Assembly (NCBI RefSeq): GCF_000515395.1
Contig: NZ_KI911782.1
Location: 1,903,212 to 1,967,211 of the forward strand
Reading direction: 5' to 3'
DNA length: 64,000 nt
DNA from: Jiangella gansuensis DSM 44835
GTDB taxonomy: Bacteria > Actinomycetota > Actinomycetes > Jiangellales > Jiangellaceae
The position numbers and the translations under genes were made by a program. The notes beneath the pieces were generated by a model, which searched no databases, was not told the DNA's origin, and saw nothing but the letters and a program-made list of their open reading frames with translations. Below are positions 52,854-61,792 of the stretch, piece by piece. Every line of letters begins with the position of its first letter. The first letter of the stretch is position 1.

Positions 52854-54065
52854 ATGCCCGAGAAGACCGATGTCGTCGTGGTCGGCGGCGGATATGCCGG
52901 TGTCCTGGCGGCCAGCCGCCTGACGCAGCGCGACGACGTGGGCGTGACCCTGATCAACCCGCGCCCGGCCTTCGTCGAGCGGATCCGCCTGCACCAGATG
53001 GTCGGCGGTTCCGACGACGCGGTCGTCGACTACGGCGAGGTCCTGGCCGGGGACGTCCGGCTGGTGGTCGACACGGCCACCCGGATCGACGCGGCCGGGC
53101 GCAGCGTGGCACTGGCCAGCGGCGGGACGGTCGATTACGACTACCTGATCTACGCGGTGGGCAGCGGCAGCCCCGACTCGAGCGTGCCCGGCGCGGCCGA
53201 GTTCGCGTATCCGATCGCGACGTTCGAGGCGGCGCAGCGGTTGCGAGCCGCCCTCGACGCGGCTGCGCCCACGGCCCCGGTGACCGTGGTCGGCGCGGGT
53301 CCGGCCGGCATCGAGACCGCCTCCGAGCTGGCGGAGCTGGGCCGCCGGGTGACCCTGGCCTGCGGTGAGGTGCTCGGCCCGTACCTGCATCCCCGGGGCC
53401 GGCGCTCCGTGGCCAAGCGGCTGGCCCGGCTCGGGGTGACCGTGCTGGACGGCCCGGGCGGAACGGTGACGGCTGTGACCCGCGATGGCGTGGAACTCAG
53501 CGACGGCCGCCGGCTCCCGAGCGAGGTGACCATCTGGACCACCGGGTTCGGCGTGCCGGACCTGGCCGTCCGCAGCGGGCTCAGCACCGACGCCTTGGGC
53601 CGGCTGCGCACGGACGAGACACTGACGAGTGTGGATGACACACGCATCGTCGCGGCCGGTGACTCGGCGGCACCGTCGGACCTGCCGTTGCGGATGAGCT
53701 GCCAGGCCGCGGTCCAGTTCGGCCCGCGCGCCGCGGACACGGTACTCAGCCGGATCGCGGGCGAGCAGCCCGCGCCGCTGACCGTGGCGCTCGCCGCCCA
53801 GTGCATCAGCCTGGGGCGGCGCGCCGGCATCTACCAGTTCGCGCGCCGGAACGACAGCGCGGTCGGCGTGCACATCGGGGGTCGCCCGGGCGCGAAGGTC
53901 AAGGAGCTCGTGTGCTCGGGCGTCCTCAAGATGCTGGTCCGCGAGGCGCGGAAACCCGGGTCGCTCACCTGGCCGGGCTGGGTCGACGACGCCAAGCGCC
54001 GGAAGGCCCTGGAGGCCAGGCGCGACGAGGCATCGGCCGTCGCCGCAGGGGTGGCTCGGCCGTGA
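52854..54065 (+). CDS. FAD/NAD(P)-binding oxidoreductase (NDH-2-like)
   Basis: A 403-residue two-dinucleotide-domain flavoprotein. The FAD-binding GxGxxG is at the N-terminus (VVVVGGGYAGVLAAS), a second nucleotide-binding motif is VTVVGAGPAGIETASELAE (about 145-163), and the FAD-anchoring acidic motif is RIVAAGDSAAP. It resembles type II NADH dehydrogenases and related quinone reductases. ATG 52854 follows CGGAGGAGAG. Its stop overlaps the ECF41 sigma gene (GTGA). ECF41 operons typically carry an oxidoreductase, carboxymuconolactone decarboxylase or epimerase; this is the oxidoreductase version. Confidence 0.9.
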   Translation: MPEKTDVVVVGGGYAGVLAASRLTQRDDVGVTLINPRPAFVERIRLHQMVGGSDDAVVDYGEVLAGDVRLVVDTATRIDAAGRSVALASGGTVDYDYLIYAVGSGSPDSSVPGAAEFAYPIATFEAAQRLRAALDAAAPTAPVTVVGAGPAGIETASELAELGRRVTLACGEVLGPYLHPRGRRSVAKRLARLGVTVLDGPGGTVTAVTRDGVELSDGRRLPSEVTIWTTGFGVPDLAVRSGLSTDALGRLRTDETLTSVDDTRIVAAGDSAAPSDLPLRMSCQAAVQFGPRAADTVLSRIAGEQPAPLTVALAAQCISLGRRAGIYQFARRNDSAVGVHIGGRPGAKVKELVCSGVLKMLVREARKPGSLTWPGWVDDAKRRKALEARRDEASAVAAGVARP

Positions 54066-54961
54066 GCGAGCGCCCCACCGATCCGGCAACGGAGACCTTC
54101 GTCGCCCACCGCAACCTGCTCTTCACCGTCGCCTACGAGATGCTCGGGTCGGCGGCCGACGCCGAGGACGTCCTCCAGGAGACCTGGCTGCGGTGGGTCA
54201 AGGTCGATCTGGCGCAGGTGCACGACGAACGCGCCTACCTGGTCCGCATCACGACCCGGCAGTCGCTCAACCGGCTGCGTGCCATGAAGCGCCGCAAGGA
54301 GACGTATGTCGGCCCGTGGCTGCCCGAGCCGATGCTCACCTCACCGGACGTGGCCGAGGACGCCGAGCTCGCGGAGAGTGTGTCGATGGCGCTCATGCTC
54401 GTCCTCGAGACGCTGTCGCCGACGGAACGCGCCGTCTTCGTGCTGCGCGAGGTCTTCGACGTCAGCTACGGCGAGATCGCGGCGGCCGTCGGCAAGAGCC
54501 CTGCGGCCGTCCGCCAGATCGCGCACCGCGCCCGCCAGCACATCGATGCGCGCCGTCCGCGCGAAGTGGTCTCGCCGGGTGACGCGCGGGCGGCGCTGGA
54601 GGCAATGCGGCGCGGCTTCGAAACCGGGGACCTGCAGTCCGTCCTCGACGTGCTCGCGCCCGATGTCGTCCTGATCAGTGACGGCGGCGGCGTCAAGCAG
54701 GCCGCGCTGCGGCCGATCGTCGGCGCCGACAAGGTGGCCCGCCTCGCCTCCGGCGGCCTGTCCAGGGTCGTCGGCAAGATCACCTGCGAACCCACCCTGG
54801 TCAACGGGAACCCGGCCCTGGTCGTGCGCCTGGACGGCGAGATCGACGGCGTCGTGGCGGTCCGCGTCGACGGCGCCGGCCACATCACCGGCATCTACTA
54901 CGTCCGCAACCCGGAGAAGCTGTCCCGGGTCGAGTCCGAGACCCCGCTCGCGCTGCGGTGA
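54062..54961 (+). CDS. sigJ: ECF41-group RNA polymerase sigma factor (SigJ-like)
   Basis: A 299-residue sigma factor. Region 2 (VAYEMLGSAADAEDVLQETW), region 4 (LSPTERAVFVLREVFDVSYG then EIAAAVGKSPAAVRQIAHRA) and a C-terminal SnoaL/NTF2-like domain (ALEAMRRGFETGDLQSVLDV to GHITGIYYVRNPEKL) are all present. This domain order defines ECF41, where the C-terminal domain controls activity in place of an anti-sigma factor. GTG 54062 is set by the overlap. Symbol sigJ is used in the broad family sense. Confidence 0.9.
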   Translation: MSERPTDPATETFVAHRNLLFTVAYEMLGSAADAEDVLQETWLRWVKVDLAQVHDERAYLVRITTRQSLNRLRAMKRRKETYVGPWLPEPMLTSPDVAEDAELAESVSMALMLVLETLSPTERAVFVLREVFDVSYGEIAAAVGKSPAAVRQIAHRARQHIDARRPREVVSPGDARAALEAMRRGFETGDLQSVLDVLAPDVVLISDGGGVKQAALRPIVGADKVARLASGGLSRVVGKITCEPTLVNGNPALVVRLDGEIDGVVAVRVDGAGHITGIYYVRNPEKLSRVESETPLALR

Positions 54962-54968
54962 GCGCCGT

Positions 54969-55673
54969 TCAGGAGCCGGCCGACGAGGCGGTGACCAGGC
55001 CGGTCTCGTAGGCCGTTACGACCAGCTGGGCGCGGTCACGGGCACCCAGCTTGAGGAACAGCCGCGAAACGTGGGTTTTGGCGGTCAGCGGAGACAGCAC
55101 GAGGTGCTCGGCGATCTCGTGGTTGGACAGGCCACGCCCGACGAGGCCGAGGATCTCGCGTTCGCGCGGGGTCAGGTCGGCGAGGCGGCTGTCGTCGGGT
55201 GCCGGAACGACGGCGGGAGTGGCCACCGGCGCGGACTCGGCCGCGATGTACGCCTCGATCAGCCGCTTGGTGACCCGGGGTGCGAGCAGCGCCTGACCGT
55301 CGTGCACCAGCCGGACGGCCTCGACGAGCGCCTCGGGCTCGACGTCCTTGAGCAGGAATCCGGCGGCACCGGCGCGGAGGGCGCCGAACACGTACTCGTC
55401 GAGCTCGAACGTCGTCAGCACGACCACCCGGACGGCGGCGAGGCGGACATCGGCCGTGATCCGGCCGGTGGCTTCAAGGCCGTCGACGCGGGGCATCCGG
55501 ACATCCATCAGCACCACGTCGGGCACCAGCTCGCCGGCCAGCCGGATCGCCTCGGCACCGTCGACGGCTTCGCCGACCACCTCGATGTCGGGTTCGGAGT
55601 CGAGCAGCGCCCGGAACCCCGCGCGCACCAGGGTCTGGTCGTCGACCACCAGCACGCGGATCGCGGCGGTCAC
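54969..55673 (-). CDS. NarL/LuxR-type response regulator
   Basis: A 234-residue two-domain regulator. The receiver domain has the acidic pair in VLVVDDQTLVRAG, the phospho-acceptor Asp in DVVLMDVRMPRVDG and Lys in GFLLKDVEPE. A LuxR helix-turn-helix follows (LTPREREILGLVGRGLSNHE, then LSPLTAKTHVSRLFLKLGA). It overlaps its sensor kinase by 4 bases. With the MMPL transporter gene upstream on the same strand it probably forms one operon and may control that exporter. Confidence 0.95.
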   Translation of the reverse strand: MTAAIRVLVVDDQTLVRAGFRALLDSEPDIEVVGEAVDGAEAIRLAGELVPDVVLMDVRMPRVDGLEATGRITADVRLAAVRVVVLTTFELDEYVFGALRAGAAGFLLKDVEPEALVEAVRLVHDGQALLAPRVTKRLIEAYIAAESAPVATPAVVPAPDDSRLADLTPREREILGLVGRGLSNHEIAEHLVLSPLTAKTHVSRLFLKLGARDRAQLVVTAYETGLVTASSAGS

Positions 55674-56887
55674 GTGGCGCCCACCGGCAGGGATGCGGCG
55701 ACCCGCCAGCCGCCGCCGGCACGCGGGCCGGCCTCGAACGAGCCACCGATCGCCGCGGCCCGTTCGCGCATGCCTCTAAGGCCGTTGCCGGACCCGGAGC
55801 CGTCGAGCGGCGTGGGGCCGTAACCCTCGTCGTTCTCGACCTCGATCACCACCGCGTCGTCGCGGTGCGTGACCCGCACCCGCGCCGTGGTCGGGCCGAC
55901 GTGGCGCATCACGTTGGTCAATGCCTCCTGGACGATCCGGTAGCCGGTGGCCCCGACAGCCGCCGGCAGTGCGCCGATCGCGGGGTCGAGGTCGACGTCC
56001 AGATGGATGCCCGCCGAGCCGAGGCCCTCGCGCAGGTCCTCGATCTGCGCCATGCCCTGCGTGGGCCGGACCGGAGCCGCGGACCCGGCGTCGTCGTCGG
56101 AATCCCCTTCACGCAGCAGCCCGAGCATCGAGCGCAGGTCGTCGAGCGACTCGCCGCTGACCCTCTTGATGTCGCGAAGGGTCGACCTGGCCCGCTCGGG
56201 GTCGCGGTCGAGCAGGTGGGCGCCGACGCCGGCCTGCACGTTGATCGCGACCATCGCGTGCGCGACGACGTCGTGGACGTCGCGCGCGATCCGCAGCCTT
56301 TCCTCGCCCACCCGGCGCAGCGCCTCCTCCTCGCGGGTCCGTTCGGCCGACTCGGCCCGTTCGACCAGCGCGGCCGTATAGGCGCGCCGGTCGTGTGCGG
56401 CGACGCCCAGCGCGAGCGGGATGGCGACGTAGCCCAGGTTCTTCGCGGTGTCCCAGGTGAAGTAGCCGTGCGGGCTGTACACCTGCAGGATCGCGACGAC
56501 GAGCGGCAGCGCGGCCGCAGCGGCCACGAACGCGGCCCGGCGTCCGCGCGCCTCGGCCAGCGCATAGCCGCAGATGATGCCCGGGGCCGCGACCGTGACG
56601 TAGATGCCGGCGAACGTCATCACCGCGAAAATCAGCGCCATGGCGAGCGCGAACGCCAGGATCGGCGCCCTCCGGCGGATCAGCACCGGCGACGACGCCA
56701 GGACGATCACCGCGACCGCCGCGACGGTGACGTCCGCATCCGGCGACCGCACCACGTCGACCCACATGATCGTGACGCACAGCACCATCGCGAGCACGTC
56801 GACGAGGCGATCGCGGACCTCGCGAACCGAGCGGACAGCAGCAGGTGGGGTCGCCACCCGCACTACGGTAACGACGAGCATCCGCAT
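55670..56887 (-). CDS. Sensor histidine kinase (HisKA_3, NarL partner)
   Basis: A 405-residue membrane kinase. There are five or more hydrophobic segments in the first 170 residues, with short loops, so it probably senses inside or at the membrane. The HisKA_3 box has the phospho-acceptor His in ERLRIARDVHDVVAHAMVAI. The ATPase domain has YRIVQEALTNVMRHVGPTTA (N box) and DGSGSGNGLRGMRERAAAIG (G box). ATG 56887 follows GGAGGACG. The stop overlaps the response regulator start (ATGA). Confidence 0.92.
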   Translation of the reverse strand: MRMLVVTVVRVATPPAAVRSVREVRDRLVDVLAMVLCVTIMWVDVVRSPDADVTVAAVAVIVLASSPVLIRRRAPILAFALAMALIFAVMTFAGIYVTVAAPGIICGYALAEARGRRAAFVAAAAALPLVVAILQVYSPHGYFTWDTAKNLGYVAIPLALGVAAHDRRAYTAALVERAESAERTREEEALRRVGEERLRIARDVHDVVAHAMVAINVQAGVGAHLLDRDPERARSTLRDIKRVSGESLDDLRSMLGLLREGDSDDDAGSAAPVRPTQGMAQIEDLREGLGSAGIHLDVDLDPAIGALPAAVGATGYRIVQEALTNVMRHVGPTTARVRVTHRDDAVVIEVENDEGYGPTPLDGSGSGNGLRGMRERAAAIGGSFEAGPRAGGGWRVAASLPVGAT

Positions 56888-56966
56888 CCGGCGTCCTCCC
56901 GGGGGAGTACGTCGGAGCCGGGCCACCGCTGTCGGTGACCCGGCCCGCGACGGTGGCAGCGAGCTG

Positions 56967-59150
56967 TCAAGCCTGGTCAGCGGCCATAGCTGGCTCCTTC
57001 ACCGGCTCGGTGGGTGCCGGCCCGCTCTCCGAGATCCCGACCCTGTCGTGGAGCCGTCGCAACCACATCGGGGCCCACCAGTTCCACTTGCCCATCAGGC
57101 CCATCAGCGCCGGGACGAGCAGGGAGCGCACCACGAACGCGTCGACCAGGACTCCGACCGCGGCGGCGATACCGATCTGCTGGATGAAGGAGATCTCGCT
57201 GACGCTGAACGCCCCGATCGCGACCGCCAGCAGGATGGCCGCGGCGGTCACCACGCTGCCGGTCCGGCCGAGGCCGACGGCGACGGACTCCCGCTCGGTG
57301 AGGCCCGCCTCCCGGGCCTCCTTGACCCGGCCGAGCAGGAAGACGCCGTAGTCGGTGGAGAGGGCGAAGACGACCGCCGCGGCGATCAGGAAGTTGGTGG
57401 GTTCGATGCCGCCGTTGGGTGTGTAACCCAGCAGGCCGGTCAGCCGGCCGTCCTGGTAGACCCAGGTGATGGCCGCGAGGGCGACGCCGACGGTCAACAG
57501 GTTCATCACGACAGCCTTGACCGGGAGCACGACCGAACCGGTCATGAGCCACAACACCAGCATCGTCAGCAGGACCAGCAGGACGGCTGCGAGCGGAAGA
57601 CTGCCGGCGATCGCGTCCTGCTGGTCCATGAACTCGGCGGCGGGTCCGGTGACGAGCGCGTCGGTGCCGCTGTCGTCGGCGAGGTCGCGGACGTCCGCGA
57701 CGACGGCACGGGCGTCCTCACCGGCCGGGTCCCCGGCGACCTCGAGGTCGATCTGCCAGGTGCCGTCACCCACCTCGACCGCCTCGGCGGGTGCCACGAC
57801 CTCGGGCAGGGACGAGGCCTGCCGGGCGAGGCCGGCAGCCCCGCCGTCGGCGTCGCCGGAGCCGTCCACGACGACGGTCACGGGGGTGGTTCCGGTGCCC
57901 GCGTAGTCGCTCTGGACGGCGTCGGTGACCGCACGGGCGCTCTGACTCTGCGGGATCACGGTCTCGTCGACCGGCGTCCACTCGGTGCGCAGGGCCGGGG
58001 TGGCGAGCACGATCATGACGGCCGTGGTGACCGCGGCGAACAGCCCGGGCCGGCGCATGACGAGGTGAGAGAACCGGTACCAGCGGGCTTCGGCCGAGTC
58101 GCCGCCGCGGCGACGCCGGCGAGCGAGCTTGGAGCCCCACAGCCCGAAGAGGACAGGGCTGATGACCAGGGCGGCCAGCGCGGCGACGACGGCGACGACC
58201 ACGCCCGAGAGACCCATCGAGGTGAGGAAGCCCATCGGGAAGACCATGAGCGTGGCGAGGGCGACCGCGACCGTGGCGGCGGAGAACACCACCGTGCGGC
58301 CGGCGGTGCGCATCGTCGTGACCACCGCGGCGAACGACGGTCCCTGCCGCTCCAGCTCCTCCCGGTAGCGCGTGACCAGGAACAGCGTGTAGTCGACCGC
58401 CAGGCCGAGGCCGAGGCCGATCACCAGGTTGAGCGAGAAGGCGTTGATCCCGTAGATCTGATTGATGCCCGTCAGGGCCAGGAAGGTGCCGAGCACGGTG
58501 GCGATGCCGACCGTCACGGGCAGCACGGCCGCGCGGCCACCGAAGAAGAGCAGGGCGAGGACCACCAGGATCGGGAAGGCGAACAGCTCGGCGCGGGCCA
58601 GGTCCGCACCGATCTGCTCGCCCATCTGCACACCGGCGACGGCGCCGCCACCGACGGTGACGGCTGGGTCGTCGCCGAAGATCGCGAGAACGCTCTGTGC
58701 CACGGCCACGCTGTCGGCATCCGCCTCCAACGTCGCGACGACCAGCGCGGAGGAGCCGTCGAGCGCGGTGGCCGCTGGAGCAGCCTCGGCGATGCCGTCG
58801 ACCTCGTCCAGGGTCGCGGCGGCCGCTTGCGCTGCCGCCGCGTCGGCAGCGGACGGCGTGTCGACCAGGAGGACGATCCCGGGCGAGGGCTCGAGGCCGC
58901 TGGCCGCCTCGATCCGCTCCACTGCCCGGAGGGATTCGGCGTCCGGCGGGGTGAACCCGCCCTCGCTGTCGAACGCTCCGGTGCCCGGCGCACCGACGGC
59001 GCCGGCGACGACGATGAAGAGGAACACCGCGACGAGGGCGCGTCGCGGGTGGGCGTGGAGGGCCCGGATGACTCGCCGGAGCCGTCCGGCGGCCGGCTCA
59101 GCGGGCCCGGTGCGGGGGTGGTCACCGCGGTGCGTGAGGTTCATGCCCAT
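56967..59150 (-). CDS. MMPL-family transporter
   Basis: A 727-residue RND-superfamily membrane protein with two blocks of six TM helices and two extracytoplasmic loops. The proton-relay type motifs are GLGLGLAVDYTLFLVTRYRE in the first half and VVFALSTDYGVFLLGRVKEA in the second. MMPL proteins export lipids, lipid-linked glycans or hydrophobic drugs. Two ATGs (59150, 59144) are possible starts; the first has GAGGGTC upstream. It is first in an operon with the sensor kinase and response regulator (gap 79 bases), which suggests envelope-stress-controlled export. Confidence 0.92.
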   Translation of the reverse strand: MGMNLTHRGDHPRTGPAEPAAGRLRRVIRALHAHPRRALVAVFLFIVVAGAVGAPGTGAFDSEGGFTPPDAESLRAVERIEAASGLEPSPGIVLLVDTPSAADAAAAQAAAATLDEVDGIAEAAPAATALDGSSALVVATLEADADSVAVAQSVLAIFGDDPAVTVGGGAVAGVQMGEQIGADLARAELFAFPILVVLALLFFGGRAAVLPVTVGIATVLGTFLALTGINQIYGINAFSLNLVIGLGLGLAVDYTLFLVTRYREELERQGPSFAAVVTTMRTAGRTVVFSAATVAVALATLMVFPMGFLTSMGLSGVVVAVVAALAALVISPVLFGLWGSKLARRRRRGGDSAEARWYRFSHLVMRRPGLFAAVTTAVMIVLATPALRTEWTPVDETVIPQSQSARAVTDAVQSDYAGTGTTPVTVVVDGSGDADGGAAGLARQASSLPEVVAPAEAVEVGDGTWQIDLEVAGDPAGEDARAVVADVRDLADDSGTDALVTGPAAEFMDQQDAIAGSLPLAAVLLVLLTMLVLWLMTGSVVLPVKAVVMNLLTVGVALAAITWVYQDGRLTGLLGYTPNGGIEPTNFLIAAAVVFALSTDYGVFLLGRVKEAREAGLTERESVAVGLGRTGSVVTAAAILLAVAIGAFSVSEISFIQQIGIAAAVGVLVDAFVVRSLLVPALMGLMGKWNWWAPMWLRRLHDRVGISESGPAPTEPVKEPAMAADQA

Positions 59151-59341
59151 GACCCTCGCGGTCGCGGTGGGCCTGCCGCGTCCGGCCAGGGGAGTAGCCC
59201 GGCGGCCGCGGCGAGCTGGGCTACCTCCGGGGGAGTACACCGGTCGGTGCAGGTGCCGACGCTCGTCGACGTCGCGGCGGCCGGGTGCCTGTCAGCTCGA
59301 GGGCTCATTCGGTTGTCGGTGGGAGACGGCAAGATGAGCGG

Positions 59342-61084
59342 GTGCAGCCTGTCGTCGCCCCTGAGCCCGGTGACGCCGTGCGTGTGGTCGGGCTGGACGT
59401 GCCCGGCGGCGAGCGGCGGGTCGCGGCCGGAGGGCTGGCCGCCGTGGTGCGCGACGCCGAAGCCACGGCAGCGGTCCGGCCGCGGTGGACGTGGGACGAC
59501 ACCAATCGGTGGTATCCGGCACTGCTGGCTGCGGGAGTGCGGGTGGAACGCGCGCACGACCTGCGGCTCGCGCACCGGATCCTGCGGCAGTCGGCGGTGG
59601 CGGCGTGGCCGTCGCCGGACGGTGCCCCGCCCGGTCCGTGGGACATGCTGGCGCCAGTGCCGCTGACCACCGCGGCGGCCGTGGCGGCGCGGGACGAACC
59701 GGCCACGTTGTTCGCCGACCTGGCGCCGGCGGAGGCGACCCCCGAGCTGGATCCGTTCGCGGAGCTCGACGCCCAGAACGCCGCCGTCGCGGGTTCGGCC
59801 GCGGCGGGACGGTTGCGGCTGCTCCTGGCGGCGGAGTCCGCGGGAGCCCTGGTGGCGGTCGAGATGTACCACGCCGGGCTGCCGTGGCGGGCCGACGTGC
59901 ACGACGAGATCCTGACCGAGATCCTCGGGCCGCGGCCGCGGGCGGGTGAACGGCCGGCCCGGCTCGAGGACCTCGCCGTCCGGATCCGCGCCGCTCTGGA
60001 GGCGCCGGCCAGTCTCAACCCGGATTCCCCGCGCGATCTGCTCAAGGCGATGCAGTTGGCGGGCGTCGGTGCCCGGAGCCTGCGCAAATGGGAGCTGGAG
60101 CGGCTCGACCACCCGGTCGTCGCGCCGCTGCTGGAGTACAAGTCGTTGTACCGGCTGTTGACCGCCAACGGGTGGGCCTGGCTCGACGCCTGGGCGCGCG
60201 GCGGGCGGTTCCGCAGCGAATACGTCGTCGGCGGTGTCGTCACCGGGCGGTGGGCGTCGAGCGGCGGGGGAGCGCTGCAACTGCCGAAGAACGTACGCCG
60301 GGCGGTCGTCGCCGACCCCGGCTGGACCTTCGTCGTCGCCGACGCCGCGCAGCTCGAGCCGCGGGTGCTGGCGGCCATGGCCGGCGACGAAGCCATGGCC
60401 GCCGCGGGGCGTGGAGCTGACGGCAGCGGCGCGGACATGTACGCGGGCATCGTGGCCTCCGGCGCGGTCGAGACACGGGAGCTGGCCAAGGTCGGGATGC
60501 TCGGCGCGATGTACGGGGGAACCACCGGCTCCAGCGGCCAGGTGTTGCCGCGGCTGGCGAAGGCGTTTCCCCGTTCGCTGGCGTTCGTCGACGACGCCGC
60601 CCGGGCCGGGGAACGCGGTGAGGTGGTCACGACGCACCTGGGCCGCAGCTCGCCTCTGCCGGGCGCGGGCTGGCACGAGGCACAGTCCGGTGCCTACCAG
60701 GACGACGCCGGGGAGGACGAGGCGGCGCGGGCCAGGTCGTCCGCCCGGTCATGGGGCCGCTTCACCCGGAACTTCGTCGTGCAGGGAACGGCCGCCGAAT
60801 GGGCCATGTGCTGGCTGGCGTCGATCCGGCGCCGGCTGTGGGCGTTGGGGCAGGCGCCCGGCGCCGACGGCACACTCGTGCCCCAACCGTTCGCGGCGCG
60901 TCCGCACCTCGCGCTCTTCCTGCACGACGAGGTCGTGATCCACACCCCGGCCAGCATGGCCGAGGCGGTCGCCGACGAGGTCCGCGCCGCCGCGGCCGAA
61001 GCGGGCGGGCTCCTGTTCGGCGACTTCCCGGTGCAGTTCCCGCTGAGTGTCGCCGTGGCCGACTGTTACGCCGACGCGAAATGA
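59342..61084 (+). CDS. PolA-type DNA polymerase (bifunctional exonuclease/polymerase family)
   Basis: A 580-residue family A polymerase without the 5'-3' exonuclease domain. The N-terminal part is a degenerate 3'-5' exonuclease-like region (ATAAVRPRWTWDDTNRWYPA). The polymerase part has the thumb helix ending RSLRKWELERLDHPVV, motif A VVADAAQLEPRVLAAMAGDE, the finger helix ELAKVGMLGAMYGGTTGSSG and motif C LALFLHDEVVIHTP. GTG 59342 fits the start of family members. This class is common in actinobacteria; the role is probably repair, not bulk replication. Confidence 0.9.
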   Translation: MQPVVAPEPGDAVRVVGLDVPGGERRVAAGGLAAVVRDAEATAAVRPRWTWDDTNRWYPALLAAGVRVERAHDLRLAHRILRQSAVAAWPSPDGAPPGPWDMLAPVPLTTAAAVAARDEPATLFADLAPAEATPELDPFAELDAQNAAVAGSAAAGRLRLLLAAESAGALVAVEMYHAGLPWRADVHDEILTEILGPRPRAGERPARLEDLAVRIRAALEAPASLNPDSPRDLLKAMQLAGVGARSLRKWELERLDHPVVAPLLEYKSLYRLLTANGWAWLDAWARGGRFRSEYVVGGVVTGRWASSGGGALQLPKNVRRAVVADPGWTFVVADAAQLEPRVLAAMAGDEAMAAAGRGADGSGADMYAGIVASGAVETRELAKVGMLGAMYGGTTGSSGQVLPRLAKAFPRSLAFVDDAARAGERGEVVTTHLGRSSPLPGAGWHEAQSGAYQDDAGEDEAARARSSARSWGRFTRNFVVQGTAAEWAMCWLASIRRRLWALGQAPGADGTLVPQPFAARPHLALFLHDEVVIHTPASMAEAVADEVRAAAAEAGGLLFGDFPVQFPLSVAVADCYADAK

Positions 61085-61126
61085 GTCGAGCGGTAGGCCG
61101 CGCCTGCCCGCCTGCCTGCCCGCCTG

Positions 61127-61438
61127 TCAGCGGCTGGCGCAGGTGACGCAGAGCCGCGTCCACGGCCGCAGCTCGAGCCGTTCGGGCGGGATGACGGCGC
61201 CGCATCGTTCGCAGCCGCCGAAGGTGCCGCGGGCCAGCCGGGCCTGGGCCGCCTCGACCTCGACGAGGATGCGGTGGACGCTGGCGCGATGCGCGGCGCC
61301 GGTGGGATCGCCGTCGCCGGCCGGCAGGGCGTCGAGCTGTCGCCGGCGGCTGTCCGCGGCCTCGGTCAGGGCGGCTTCGATGCGGGCCCTGGCGTCGGCG
61401 GGAATCGTGGCGTACGGGTCGTGTGTGTGAGTGTTCAC
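61127..61438 (-). CDS. TraR/DksA-type zinc-finger protein
   Basis: A 103-residue protein with a helical hairpin (ARARIEAALTEAADSRRRQL and RASVHRILVEVEAAQARLA) and a C4 zinc finger near the end (GTFGGCERCGAVIPPERLEL, then CVTCASR). The family binds RNA polymerase's secondary channel. The acidic coiled-coil tip typical of DksA is not obvious. GTG 61438. It is convergent to the polymerase gene. Confidence 0.88.
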   Translation of the reverse strand: MNTHTHDPYATIPADARARIEAALTEAADSRRRQLDALPAGDGDPTGAAHRASVHRILVEVEAAQARLARGTFGGCERCGAVIPPERLELRPWTRLCVTCASR

Positions 61439-61544
61439 TGTCCTGCCCTCGAGCGTGCGGAAGGGCGCGACCTGGTGCGAGCGGACGGCGCCAGGGCGCG
61501 CTGGAGTGCCGCGGCCGGAACGGCACGCGGTGGTCAGGGGGAGG

Positions 61545-61709
61545 TCAGGAACAGGCGGGCGGGGCGCGGTCGACGCTACGGCGCAGCACGTCGAGCCCGC
61601 GGACGCCGCGCGCGGTTTCGGCCAGTTCGAGGGCCAGCAGCGCCGGCCCGGAGAGCACGTGGGACGGCTCGGCCGTAGCCGTCTGCGTCGCCCCCCGCCC
61701 CTCGATCAT
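61545..61709 (-). CDS. Possible 54-residue hypothetical protein
   Basis: The frame starts MIEGRGATQTATAEPSHVLS, has an amphipathic Leu/Ala helix (GPALLALELAETARGVRGLD) and ends SVDRAPPACS. It has a protein-like composition, but no ribosome site is evident and no family is known. It may be a real small protein between the C69-like gene and the DksA gene. Confidence 0.35.
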   Translation of the reverse strand: MIEGRGATQTATAEPSHVLSGPALLALELAETARGVRGLDVLRRSVDRAPPACS

Positions 61710-61792
61710 GTGGGCACCATAGCAACGAACCACGGCCCCGGCCACGCGGCGGCTGGCGGCAGCCGTCCCGTGACCGGGGGAGTGAGGGTCCG

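Noticed and set aside
56604-59666. 1020-codon rightward frame opposite the kinase and MMPL genes
   Set aside because: Low-complexity Gly/Asp/Arg/Glu text without domains; the opposite strand encodes clear proteins.
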